NCBI GenBank assembly: GCA_004026145.2
Contig: CP034985.2
Span: 8,593,118-8,657,117 of the forward strand
Direction of reading: 5' to 3'
From: Takifugu bimaculatus
Lineage: Eukaryota > Chordata > Actinopteri > Tetraodontiformes > Tetraodontidae
DNA length: 64,000 bases
How positions within the stretch are numbered: the stretch's first letter is position 1; the number at the start of each line of letters is the position of its first letter. The translations under genes and the position numbers were made by a program. Of the stretch, positions 12,501 through 24,348 are shown piece by piece. The notes below the pieces were generated by a model, which ran no database searches, was not told the DNA's origin, and was given only the letters and a program-made list of their open reading frames with translations.

Positions 12501-14259
12501 AATGAAAACAGGAAGATTTGATAAAAGTCCGTTTTGAGTCTTAGAAGCTGAAAAATCCTCTTGAGTTGTCTGAAGGAAAGCGTCTGATTTACTGCTTTTA
12601 CTTCGTTTCCGCCCAGTTGGAGGGAGGAGCACTTGGTCGACAGATTAAATTCCAGGATTGTGCAAATCATCCAGATAAAAAAACAATTCTGTGCTGACCA
12701 GAAATATAATATCTAGAAAATGATAGTTAGTTATTCAGTTCGTGCTTCCTAAAGAAATGTAGACATGTGATTATGTAACAGTTATTCCTTCGGCCTTGCG
12801 TCATCAGTCATAGTGGAATAAAGTATGTGCAGCATTGTCTGTGCCCGCAGAAGCCTGATTGCTAACTTGGCAATGATTTTCTCTGGATTTTTTACTAACG
12901 AGCTCATAAATGAGGTCAGACTTCCTGCTTTAAAGGGTCAGTTCGAGTCACTAAAACCCCCAAATAGATTCAAACATTACATTTGAGCACTGTTTAAAAA
13001 GGCAGAGCTAAATTGGTGGCCTGTGATCCAGGCAGGATGAAAAGGAAGTTTCAGTCACTTTTGCCTCCTCGACCATCTGAATGGATTCGATATAAAACAA
13101 TAACGATGTGAAGAATTCAAGTTTTCAACCAGCAATAATTGTGTCTCAGAGAAATTCAGAAACTACAGTTTACACTGAGACACGTCCAAAAAGCATCAAA
13201 ATGAACTAAATGATTAAAAGATGTGTTTAAAAATTCTCACTTTTGCATTATTAGCGTTATTATTGTTGTTGTTATTGTTTGTGCTGTAATAAAAGACCTT
13301 CGTGAATTACCTTTAATCTTGTAACACAGAATAATAAAACAGTCTTAAATATTCAAATAATGTTGCACAAGTTCAGAATGATCATAAGTTTCTGACACAA
13401 GCAACGAGTATGTATATATTCAATTTGTCTAATCGGACTTTGAGGACTAATATATTTATAATATCTAATATTTAGACATATTTAAGCGCAAGGATCACGA
13501 TTCTGTTCAACTGCGTATTTAACGGAACCTTTATTAATTACACGAACAGAGAAACCATCTTCCTACCAGAATCAGTGAGACGAAGCGGCTGAAGCAGCTG
13601 GAGGCTTTTATTTTGACAGCGCTGACCGGATGTTGAGCAGCCGGCGCTGCTTTCATTGGACTACATTTCCCCGGAGGCTCGGTCCAACTCCGGGCTGGAC
13701 TCAGTCGTACGTGAAGGCAGCGCTCAACTTGTTGTTCTCGGTCCTCGCAGCCTCCGTCGCCTCCGAAGAAACTGTCATTAAGTTTGACAAGACGGGACCG
13801 CGGCGGGAAGAACATCAAAGAGGTGAGGACAACTGGGACATGTTGGTGCGGGTGCTGGCGCAGGGCTGAAGACGTGCACGTATCAGGAATTTTACAAGTA
13901 GAAGTGCGTGCACGCTGATTTAGGCGCTGACATGATGAAGGTGCGCCTCCTCATCACCGCAGATGACATTAAAGGTGACGATGACGATGATGAAGCTGGG
14001 CTGACCAGGAAAGCTGGTGAATGGGACCTCTTGCATTTTTATGACACGCGCACAGGGCGCGAGAGTCCCGTTTAATAACACGGGAATTAAAGGGAATTAA
14101 AAACTCAACAATACTAAAAAAAAAAAAAAAAGAAAGAAAAGAAAAAGGTGAGAATACAGCAATTCTATGTGGTTTAGAAACTATTTAGATAGTTTCTGTG
14201 GGAATATTTACATTTGAGCTGTGTGATGTGGCCAGTTGACAATAAAGAGCCCGACAATA

Positions 14260-14335
14260 ATACTGATAACAACAACAATAATAATAATAATATTAATAAT
14301 AATAATAAAATAATGATAATAACAATAATGATAAC
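14260..14335. repeat. (AAT)n trinucleotide tract
   Basis: AAT/AAC units with a few interruptions. Frames on both strands stay open as poly-Asn or poly-Ile, which is an artefact of the repeat. Confidence 0.9.
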
Positions 14336-15714
14336 ATTGGAATTGACGGCCATGTCGACAGAGCAGCAGCCGGATTTTAGGCTTCGCACTTCTGAGCTTG
14401 ATCTTCTGTGGGGGGGGCAGGCGACAGGGCCCCCTCCGCTCACCCCCCCTGCAGCCGTGCACGGCTCCTGTCTGCGGGCTGGTTCACATCCGTTTCCGCC
14501 CTGAATTTAAGACGGCGGCTCGAGGTGTAGTTTAGGAGAACGAGTCGGCCTTGAGTTTTCTGGTGTAAAAGGCTTGTGGCTGCTGACCAGCGCCGCTCTG
14601 TCCCCCCACCCTGACCTTTATATCTGCACGCACACACACGTGCACGTGCACGTGTGTGCACGTGTGTGTGTATGGGACTAAGTGCACCCAGATCCCTGGT
14701 GTTTGATCTATCTTAAATCCTGTTTAAATACAGTTAAACCAACAAAATCTCAACTTGTTTTAAACATCTAAAGAGCCTGAAGAGCTAAAGATGATGTTCT
14801 GGCAGTTTGTCCCCCATGAACAGTGTTTGGATTCTGTTATGATGGGGACAGTGAAGGCACCACTAGGCAGGAAGTTCAGAACGACGCGGAATTCTGCCGG
14901 AAAATAAAGATCAGTGTGCACAGTTTGTGCGCTTGAGCAGGTTTATGAGGTCCAAACCAGCTCAAATCTCTTTTTTAAAATGGAGCCTGGGTTCACTGAG
15001 CGCCTCCTCTTCGTGGAAGTGGCGGCAGGACGAGCAGGATATGGGAGGTTGTCTCTCACTTCGGGCTCCCAGCTGCTGCAGACCGAGACAGCGAGGAGGT
15101 CTCGCAGATATGCGCTTCAAAGGAAGTCAAATCTCCCCCATATCTGCTTCTACTCCCACTAGACAATTAGAGGAGGCAGAATTTACCACCCTCCCTCCCA
15201 GAGTGGTTCGTTTGCTGTCAGAGGGGCTTGATTGGCTGCTGGCGCGTCATCATTGGACCCAGTAATGTTGCCGTTCTGATCCGGTCGCTTCATCTCAGCA
15301 ACTCCTACTGATCCAGACTGAAGCCAGTGATCCGGCAAAGTGCTTCCACTTCAAAAAGACAATAGTCCCGCGCCTCTCATGTCCCGGCTCCTTATCTGAG
15401 CCAAGTGGGGATAAAAGTGGCCCAAGAGAGAGCAAGGTGAGTCCGCCCCCCCTGCCAGGACCCAGTTCTGCTGCCAGGACCCCGGATCACCATGAATGAG
15501 TGAGCTGACTGGGGGGCACCCACCTCCCGCAGCATCACAGCAGGTATCAGACCCGGCACCCAGCACACCGAGGAATTTCCTCCTCTGGAATATCCACCAG
15601 TGTGTTCGGCAGCTCTGGTGATTGTGACAGCAACAGTGGGGGGGGGGGCTGGACCCGTGTTCCCAGCCCTCTCCTGAGTGCATTTCAGAATCGTGTTGTG
15701 GTTTTTTTTTGGAT

Positions 15715-15754
15715 AACAACTACCTGGCTCTTTTGGAAGAGCCAGGTAGTTGTT
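15715..15754. repeat. Perfect 18-bp inverted repeat, 4-nt loop
   Basis: The left arm AACAACTACCTGGCTCTT (15715-15732) is followed by TTGG and the exact reverse complement (15737-15754). It lies about 1 kb upstream of the esr2 start codon. No matching transposon context is visible. Confidence 0.9.
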
Positions 15755-16225
15755 CTGATCTCAGGCAGCCGGAGGAGCGAGCAGCGGTTCCACCGGAGGG
15801 GGGTCGGTGCCTGAGCTTTCTACAAAATGACCAAGAAAAGTAGACCTGGCGAGCGTCCGCGGGCGAGCGCTCAGAGTCTGATTCTCTCAGCTGTTGGTCT
15901 GATTCCGGCTGTCGCACCTTAATCCCTTCAGATCCAACATTGAGTTTGAGGCTTTCTGACATAACTAACCTCCGTGACCTGGCGGCAGCCTTGTGGCTTT
16001 ATTCACCGCCGGTCTCCTGCACGCTTCACCTCACGCCAGTCGTACAGCACCAGAAAAGTCTGACCGCAGCGCGTCTCGGCCGTTTGGCAGCGGTTAATGG
16101 ACCCTTCCCTCGCAGGAGGGAGCTTTATGGAGCTCTGACAGAAGTCCTGCCACTCACGAATGATTAACTCAACGGCTTCTGCTCTGAAAAACAACCGAGC
16201 ATTTCTAAAACCTGCGGTGGCGCGT

Positions 16226-16270
<45 letters not shown>
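16226..16270. repeat. (TG)n microsatellite
   Basis: About 45 bp of TG repeat lie roughly 520 bp upstream of the esr2 start codon. Confidence 0.95.
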
Positions 16271-16273
<3 letters not shown>

Positions 16274-16790
16274 CATTTATTGATCCTCCAGCTGTTTATG
16301 GCGCGTTATACAACCTCATTTCCGAGTTCCTCTCATCACCGTCAGGTCCTCCAGCAGAAGAGTCTCAGCTTGTGGAGAAAATCCAATTTCCAATCTGGAA
16401 TTTTCACATTCATCAGTTCCAGCTTTATATATTTAAAAAAAACATCGGATGTCTGAATTATTAGCGGGTTCGGCATCAGGAATGTTAAGTGAAAAATCGA
16501 ATAATATTGTGTTATTACGATAAATTGGAAAATATTGGCCTAGAAGCATGCTGGACCTGATCTGCTGGTGGTTTTATCCTCTAGGTGGGACCTTTCGCTT
16601 CCTCATGGCTGCAGCGAGGCTGAATATCTCCGCCACTCCGGGATAAACGCACGCAAGTCCAGCACGCTCGCTTCGGTAATCAACATTGGGCTGAAGTTGG
16701 ACCGTGAGTTGACGCCTGACGCTGGTCCCCCCCCCCGATTATTTTCGACAGCTCGTCCATATTTGCGTCACAGGTAAACCTGGTGCGACC

Positions 16791-19700
16791 ATGGCCGTGG
16801 CCTCCACCCCGCACAAGGATCAGCCCCTCCTCCAGCTGCAGAAGGTCGACTCCAGCCGTCTTGGTGCTCGCGTCGTCTCCCCCATCCTCGGCGCCTCCCT
16901 GGAAACCAGCCAGCCCATCTGCATCCCGTCCCCCTACACCGATCTCAACCACGACTTTTCCGGCATACCGTTCTACGGCCCGACCATCTTCGGCTACGCC
17001 AGCCCGGCTATTTCTGACCGTGCCTCCATCCATAGGTCGATGAGCCCCTCGCTGTTCTGGCCCCCCCACGGCCACGTGGGACCTCACATGCCGCACCATC
17101 ATTCCCAGCCTCGGCCTCAGCACGGTCAGCCGATCCAAAGCCCGTGGGCGGAGCTGTCTCCGTTGGACAGGTGTGGCGGTACTTCCTGGCAGTTGGCTAA
17201 GCTAGTTAGCACCAAGGTTATCGGCTAAGGACTTGATTGTTATTGTTCTCTAGATGCTAAAGGAGATCAAAATGGGGGTAGAATAAGGGATCTTTTGCGT
17301 CAGGGCACTTTTTCAGACCTTGTAGTTGAAAAGACACATCTAGAGGAAATGTTGTCCACCCTGGACGAAGGAACCTTAAGTACCGCTTAGAAGAATTTTA
17401 ATTTTGATGCCCGACTAAACAGGAAATTGTTTTTCTGCCGTGAGTACCGACCCGACTCCATTCTGCTGCTGTTTATAATAAAACAAAATTCAAACTTAAT
17501 TCAAAATAACCTTTATTCATAAATTAATATAATGGTTTATTAAAATGGAACACACGGTCCTGCAAATAAAGGGATTTGCATGCTGGAGCTCCATCAGTAA
17601 TTGCACATGTTTTTGTCTTACTTGAAGAGATAAAGACTCCAAGTTATCTGTCGGCAAGAGCACGAGGAGACGCTCTCAGGAGAGCGAGGAGGCCGTGGTG
17701 TCATCCGGCGGGAAGGCCGACCTGCACTACTGCGCGGTGTGTCACGACTACGCGTCCGGCTACCACTACGGCGTCTGGTCGTGTGAGGGATGTAAGGCGT
17801 TCTTCAAGAGGAGCATCCAAAGTGAGACACAAAAATGTACAGTATCCCTGTGTGATTGAAACAAATGCGCTTTTGTTGTTGAACCACAGCTTTCCCCCTG
17901 CACTGAGTTCAGTTTTAAGAATGCTAACATGTTGATGCTCCAGCCTTTAGTCAGGAGATTCTGTCAGATATAAGAGGCCAAATGTTCTCAGGCCATTCAT
18001 GACCTTGTGATCTTGACTCTATAGCCGCCCCTACGTTTGCCCTGCTAGCTGTCACTGAGACATAAGATAGATTACTCAGTTAGCATGGTTGCTAACAGTG
18101 CCACCATACCTGATAAATCTGTTGATATAATTTACTCTGCTGCAACTCTTAACCTGCCTCCACGATTGAAATGAATGTTGGTCTTACTGCTTTTCCGCTC
18201 TCGGATTCTTTTCAGCAGGACAAAATGATTACATCTGTCCGGCAACCAATCAGTGCACCATAGACAAGAACCGGCGTAAGAGCTGCCAGTCCTGCCGCCT
18301 TCGCAAATGCTACGAAGTTGGAATGACCAAATGTGGTGAGGGGACGCTTATTTAGAAACCCTTCCAATGTCGCCAAAAATGCTCCCTAAAATGTGCACTC
18401 TTCCCCCTCAGGTATGAGGAAAGAGCGCAGAAGCTCCAGGAACCCCCAGATGAGACGGGGGACCCGTCAGGCCTCCCAAAGCCGGCCCACCAGGCCCAGC
18501 GAACTGTCCGGACCAACGGTGGGACCCTTCGATGCACTCCATCCCTCTCAGCTGACTTCAGAGCAGCTGATCAATACAATATTGGAGGCGGAGCCCCCAG
18601 AGATCTACCTCATGAAGGACATGAAGGGGCCGGTGACTGAAGCAAGCATCATGATGTCCCTCACAAACCTGGCTGATAAGGAGCTGGTTCACATGATCAC
18701 CTGGGCCAAGAAAATCCCTGGTGAGTCTCTGCAGCGACTTATATTAGCTGCATTAGCTTTTTTGTCACTTTAGCATTAATGTCACAGTTTAAGACCTTTG
18801 GATTAAAGATTAGCGAACTGCCTACTTCTGCTGATAAAATATTAGCATTAGCAGCAGGCTAGTTTGCCTGTAATGCTCCACTGTCGCCTGAATGATAATC
18901 AGATGCTGAGTTTAATAGTTAATTCAACATATTTCTCTTGAGATCTGCTCGATCACTGTTTGAAATGAAGTGCAACCTGAAAGGGCTCCTCATCAAACAG
19001 ACACCAGGACACGTGAACCTTTTACCTGAATCTATAGTAACATGTTTGAGAGTCCTTATCATACTCAGTTGGGACAGGCTGTACTTTCAGGTCAAAAAAT
19101 ATTAACCCTGTTGTTACCGGATTTTTCTGCCTGACGCTAAATATTTGAACGAGGACTGCGGCTGCGCGTGTGTCCGGGTCATTTGCCTGTTTCTTGTAGG
19201 ACGTTTGTGGGGACCGGGCTGTAGTGTTGTAGAACGGGACAGGCTGGATCAGGAACAGAGATACTGCAAAAACAAGTGGACAAATATTTGAGTCCCCCCC
19301 AGGTTTCGTAGAGCTGAGTCTCCTGGACCAGGTCCACCTGTTGGAGTGTTGCTGGCTGGAGGTGCTGATGATCGGCCTGATGTGGAGGTCAGTGGACCAC
19401 CCCGGGAAGCTGATCTTCTCCCCTGACCTCAGCCTGAGCAGGTACCACCACCGTCAAGGCACATCTGACTTTTACGAAAGGACTGTTTCTCTACTGGTTG
19501 GGATTTCCTCCAAGCCACTTGATTACTTTGTCCTTTGGGGTTTTAAAGCTGAACTGGATCCACACCCTTAGTCATCAATGTTTTATTGAGGGCTGTAAAA
19601 GCAAAACCTTCATGTTCAAGCTCACTCGGCAACGTGAACGTTGTCCGCGGAGACGGTTTATTGCCCAGTTTATGCTGGCAAGTTTTTCCGGTCTCACATT

Positions 19701-22052
19701 CAGTCCTCTGTCTCTTTAATGGGGAGATTTTTTCAGAAATTCCTGCTTACATCTTCTCACACATTTGGTTACAATAAGAGATATCTGCTGGTACCCAGCT
19801 GGAACAAAGTGTTCCGAGTTATCTCAGCTACACTATCTATGGTGGCAGTTACCATCAGGGTATCATATCGCTGCGTTGTCAATAAAGGGGTTCACCACGC
19901 ATTCGGAGATCATGCCGTGTCCACGTCTTTCCCAAGTTGTGTTTCCGTTGATGCTGATGATTATGACATCTTATTCCAAATCGCCGCTATAATTGTGTTT
20001 AATCTGAACGTATCTCACTGCATAAGTGCTGACCTCCTCACCCAAAACTTAGGCTCCTCACCCAAAACTGCGCACCTACGTTAAAAATTCGTACCAAATC
20101 CGTTTCTGCACCGCAACAAGCAAGAGGAGAGTTTTGTGTAAATCTGTAAACTTCTTGTGTCTCACACCAGAGAGGAAGGGAGCTGTGTGCAGGGCTTCTC
20201 CGAGATCTTTGATATGCTGATAGCTGCCACATCACGAGTGAGAGAGCTCAAGCTGCAGAGGGAGGAGTACGTCTGCCTCAAGGCCATGATCCTCCTTAAC
20301 TCCAGTGAGTAGTGTGTGTGTGTCCATGTGTTTGCTTCGTATTGAGTAACACATATACTCGTTCTACTAGCAAAGTGAGGACATATGGTCAAAGAGGGAC
20401 CTTTTTTGTCTGGTCCTCACAAATTCAAAGGACTGTTTGAGGGTTGAAAATGATTCAGGGTTGAGGATATGAAATGGTTGAACGGATGGTTAGGAGGTTA
20501 ATTAAGATGGTTAAGATGGTTAGGATGGTTAGGGTTACAGTAGAGAGCTGTGAAATGTGTTTTTGTCTCACAAAGATAGAAATACAAGGATGTGTGTGTG
20601 TGTGTGTTGCTCATGTCTAGCGTTTGATTGGTGTCCCCACGTGTAACCCCAGCTATGTGTGGGGGGTTGGTAGTCTCCCAGCTCCCTGGGAGAAGCTTTA
20701 ATGGGAACACTGTGTTTAGCTGGAGCCTGTGCTCACGTTTGTTGTGATGAACGCTGTAACAGACAGTACCTGTTGATGAGGAGCAGGGCCAGAGCTTCAC
20801 TGAGCTGCTAAACAGGAGTGATTAATGTGTGACTAATGGTTCTGTTTGCCTCTAAACTGGCAAACAACTGCCTTTGCTTTCCGCCAGCCCTGCTTTGTTA
20901 GAATTTCCACAGACGTGCAACAAGCTGAGGCCACCGGCTTCACATACGTACAACGTAAGCAGGCTAATGCAATAAATCCAGATGCTGGGTCGATGGGCTA
21001 ATTGTCCCTGGGGCATGGAGGCGATTTAAATGATAACTGCACTGGGAGTCCCGTTTCAACCCCGCGGAGTCATTCATCTGTTCTCAACTGCTATCTTGTA
21101 GATTTGGATAAAAAAACAGTCAGACGTGCTGAACGATAGTGTACTCTGCAACAGGTGACAACACACACTAGCAAGCTCAGGGCGTTCCTGAGCTCCACGT
21201 CTGCAGCTGCCCCTGTACGGTGCATGTTCTGCCCTCTTGTGGCACAGTGACTTAAATGGCTAGCAACACCACAGTCGGAACACAAGTCCCACTGTGTTTT
21301 CTGCTACCAAACTACTGGTTTAGGTGACATCACTGGTTAGCAAACTGTGTCTCGTAGCTATTAGGGATCAGCAAGTGGAGGCACATGCTAGCTCCATGTA
21401 GCAGTCGGTAGGGTCAGTCCTCGTCACCCCATGTGGAGGCATTTTTTGAAGATTTCTCCTGTGCTCTGCATTTACTACACATTTTGTAGCGGTTGGAAAA
21501 CTTTTATTTGTCGATATAAACCAGCCGTTTGGTGAACTCCGTGTTTCCTGTCAGACATGTGCCTCAGCCCGTCGGAGGGCAGCGAGGAGCTGCAGAGTCG
21601 CAACAAGCTGCTGCGGCTTCTGGACACCGTGACTGACGCTCTGGTGTGGGCCATCGCCAAAACAGGCCTCACGTTCCGGGACCAGTACACCCGCCTCGCT
21701 CATCTGCTCATGTTGCTCTCACACATCCGCCATTTAAGGTAAAAGCTCTCGCATTTACCCAGAATGCTCTCCTTCTCTGCATAGCTGACGGCCTCCGTCT
21801 CTTTGCTCGTGCAGCAACAAAGGCATGGACCATCTCCACTGCATGAAGATGAAGAACATGGTGCCTTTGTATGACCTCTTACTGGAAATGTTGGATGCCC
21901 ACATCATGCACAGCTCCCGCCTGTCTCACCGGCCCCCCCAGCAGGACTTAGCAGAGCCAACCGGGTCTCCCACCGAGCACCACAGCCATGCCGGCGGCTC
22001 CTCCAGCGCCTGGAGCCCCAGCAGCAGCAGGGAAGGTGGCGAGGCGCGTTAG
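16791..22052 (+). CDS. esr2: Estrogen receptor beta (nuclear receptor NR3A2), 8 coding exons
   Basis: Exons: 16791-17170, 17628-17821, 18219-18335, 18412-18720, 19303-19441, 20171-20304, 21555-21738 and 21815-22052. They sum to 1695 nt (564 codons plus TAG) with every phase matching. Domain order is an A/B region starting MAVASTPHKDQPLLQLQKVD, a two-zinc-finger DNA-binding domain, a hinge, a ligand-binding domain and an F region. The P-box CEGCKA predicts binding to estrogen response elements. The hormone-anchoring Glu (KELVHMI), Arg (LMWRS) and His (GMDHLHCMK) are all present, as is the helix 12 / AF-2 segment PLYDLLLEML. It should therefore be a working estradiol-activated nuclear transcription factor acting as a dimer. 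It faces syne2 tail to tail, as in other vertebrates. Fish carry two esr2 genes; I cannot assign a or b. The start was chosen by the conserved N-terminus. Confidence 0.97.
17628..17821 (+). CDS. esr2: esr2 exon 2, first zinc finger
   Basis: Carries the first C4 finger: CAVC, then SCEGCKAFFKRSIQ, with the P-box. The acceptor is CTTGAAG at 17621-17627 (phase 2) and the donor GTGAGA at 17822 (phase 1). The codon split by the intron becomes AGA (Arg) or ACA (Thr) depending on which acceptor is used downstream. Confidence 0.93.
18219..18335 (+). CDS. esr2: esr2 exon 3, second zinc finger
   Basis: Encodes QNDYICPATNQCTIDKNRR, then KSCQSCRLRKCYEVGM, the second C4 finger with its D-box. The residue before NDY is Gln here (CAA), where estrogen receptors generally have His. 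The acceptor is a tandem TTCAGCAG: using the first AG would start the exon at 18216 and add one residue. Confidence 0.9.
21555..22052 (+). CDS. esr2: esr2 exons 7-8, end of ligand-binding domain and F region
   Basis: Exon 7 (21555-21738) encodes helices 9-10/11, including LLMLLSHIRHL. Exon 8 (21815-22052) encodes the His contact, helix 12 and a Ser/Pro/His-rich F region of about 45 residues ending at TAG 22050-22052. Splicing is AG|C at 21814/21815. Confidence 0.93.
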
Positions 22053-23389
22053 CCTTCCAAATCCACGTGCAGTGAATCTTCATGCATTTTGCACACAAGC
22101 GAGCATCAAAAGGAACAACAAGGTTTTCGAGTACATTCCGAGGAGGTTTGAACTCTGATCGTAATGTATTTTTGAGAACAAACCTGCTGGAAAGACTGGA
22201 AAGCAAAGTCATAAATTTCAACTGCCCCACTGACGAAAGTAATGAAAATCCTATTTCATGAGTTCAATGTTATTACAGATAGTGATCCAAGCTTCGAAGG
22301 ACCTTATAAAGACCCTGAGTTGCCCTTCTTTTACTCTCCTTGTTTAGCAGCCTCTTCTGGATCTCTTTCTACTTTGAAGGGCTGAGCATACTGGACATAT
22401 ACTGGAATTATATATCATAAATCACTTCAAATTGTTTGGTTTCATTCTTGTCAGTGTGTCTATCATATTGTAAATTTCACATAAAGTCTCATTTAAGTCA
22501 CCGGCTTCTCTTTTCAAATGTTCTTTCAAGGGTTAGTTTGGCAAACCCAGTATCATCAGTATTCATCTATTATAGAAGAATAGTGTAATGTAATAGTGTG
22601 ATATTAAGGAGTTAAACTAACGTTAAATCCTTTAACATCACACATCATAGCAAAGGCTGAGGCCCTTCTCTTGTAATACCACTCTTGCCACTAGGGGTGA
22701 TATTGAGTCACAGTGTTTGAGATGACCAATAAGATCTTTAGTTGCACTAAACCACCTCCATCACATCTTCATCACCTCTGCTCCGGGAATGAGAGCTCAA
22801 GAGCAGGACAGGAAGGAAGTAGGAATATTTTGTCTCATCACTTTCTGTTTAATGTCATTTGTGTAACACTGAGTCACACTTAACATGTAGAACAGTGTGT
22901 GTCCACAATTCAGTTGCTATTTCATTTATGAAGGTAACCTGGGGACATGGAGCTCCAGTAATCTGCCCCCAACTATGGTCTGGATCTTGCCTTCCCTGTC
23001 TTTAGGGTTAGGGGTCATCATGATTTTGGATTTGGAATTGTATCATTCTCAGTTGTTGTGGGTGCTGTTTCTCTGCTTGGACAGTTACACATGATTGAGG
23101 AAGACAACCTGTGACAGAAGAACCAAGTGTCACAAAAGCTCTACAGAGCACATTCGTATTGAAGACAAATCAATGTTTTTAATGTCTTTTATCCTGAAAA
23201 GATGGTTTTAGATTCTACAGCCTAAACTCTGACCTAATTAATTATGCAGATTATGATACCAGCAGCTTAAACTCCTGCAACTCCAAGTCTCTTCTTTGGC
23301 GTTGAATTTCTTAGATTCCCAGCACAACCTGTACCTCCTCAAGTCCCTCGGCCCCCTAAGCGGAAGACACCGACAGTGAAGCCATCTTC
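22053..23389. other. esr2 3' UTR and intergenic DNA
   Basis: No coding exon is seen. The stretch directly after the stop is presumably 3' UTR, but I see no clear polyadenylation signal. The TSD half TCTTC (23385-23389) of the solo LTR closes this stretch. Confidence 0.5.
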
Positions 23390-23946
23390 TGTCACAGCCC
23401 CTTTTCCCCAGTTCCCTCCTGTCCCAGTACTTTTCCACTGCCCTGCTCACACCACACCCTCTGATCACACACCTGCTCTCAGTCACTGATCACACACCTG
23501 CCCTCACTCATCAATCAGCTCACCTACCAGTGTATATATTCTCCAGCCTCACACTCACTCAGTGCTAGATTGTTCTTCTGCTTTCATGCAGTGACTTTCC
23601 AGTGTTGTTTCCCTGCCGGATTACCCGTTACCGACCCTGCCTGTCTTCGTTCTGCCTGCCTTGCCTGTTCCCCGGACAACCTACCTGCTTTCTGCCCCTG
23701 ACTACGACTTCTGCCTCAGCATCTCTGGTTCCTGTCTGCTCACCTGGTTTTGACTTCGCTGCTGCTCGTCCCACTCCCCGAGCCTGCAACCGATAGACTT
23801 TGTGTGGGCCCAGAGCCTGAAGAACGGACTACTTCCTGTGTTTCCTTGTCTGCCTGAGTTCCTGTTTGCCCGTGTGTTAATAAAAGTCATTACTACGGTC
23901 CTGCTTTCCAGAGTGCTGCGTTTGGGTCCAAACTGCACCCGTCACA
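23390..23946 (+). mobile_element. Solo LTR (Gypsy-like), 557 bp, with 5-bp target duplication
   Basis: It begins TGTCACAG and ends CCGTCACA, so the TG...CA termini form a short inverted repeat. It is flanked by direct repeats TCTTC (23385-23389 and 23947-23951). Inside, in promoter order, are a TATA-like GTATATATTC near 23531 and an AATAAA at 23879-23884, both in plus orientation. A pyrimidine-rich CTGCC/CTGT stretch fills the middle. There is no coding region and no partner LTR nearby, so this is the scar of recombination between two LTRs. Assignment to Gypsy rests on LTR style and TSD length. Confidence 0.8.
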
Positions 23947-24187
23947 TCTTCAGGGCAGGTCAACGCTACTTTTTATCCCTTTTTAGGTCAAAATCAATGG
24001 TGATAAAATCAGTAACACTTTTGTGTCCCAAGCTTAAACCAGCCGGTCGAAGCAGGGTTCCGCTCCAGGTTTCTGCCTGCTAACGGGCTGGTTTTCACAG
24101 TTGTACCATTGAGGGAACGATGGATCCCTTTTAATCTCCAACAGGAAAGAAGAGTTTCATTCTGGTTCAACTTTCATCGTTTTAGAT

Positions 24188-24193
24188 TTTATT
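24188..24193 (-). promoter_or_regulatory. Candidate polyadenylation signal of syne2
   Basis: AATAAA on the minus strand, about 156 bp past the syne2 stop codon. Confidence 0.5.
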
Positions 24194-24348
24194 GCAATCT
24201 TCTATTCCAATAAAGAAAATAGTATCTGGAGAAAATATGTTTAGCCAAACTTTTAAAAAGCCAATCTTTAATAAAGTTAACACATACAGTCTATAAATTA
24301 GGGTTTGTTCACTGTGACAAAAAGCCGACCGGGCACGGTTGAGGCTGG

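Larger units (their letters stand above)
9561..16790. other. 7.2-kb region upstream of esr2 with no convincing gene
   Basis: No exon of a known family was found on either strand. The stretch holds a G run (12197-12217), an A-rich run (14117-14150), an AAT/AAC trinucleotide tract (14260-14335), a CACGTG-rich alternating purine-pyrimidine tract (14629-14672), a perfect hairpin (15715-15754) and a TG repeat (16226-16270). Moderately GC-rich stretches near 13620-13870 and 15000-16200 could carry esr2 5' untranslated exons or promoters, but nothing in the sequence proves it. Confidence 0.5.

Noticed and set aside
13534..13869. Possible gene on either strand (79- and 94-codon frames)
   Set aside because: No family resemblance, no splice partners, frames overlap antisense; at most a GC-rich 5' region.
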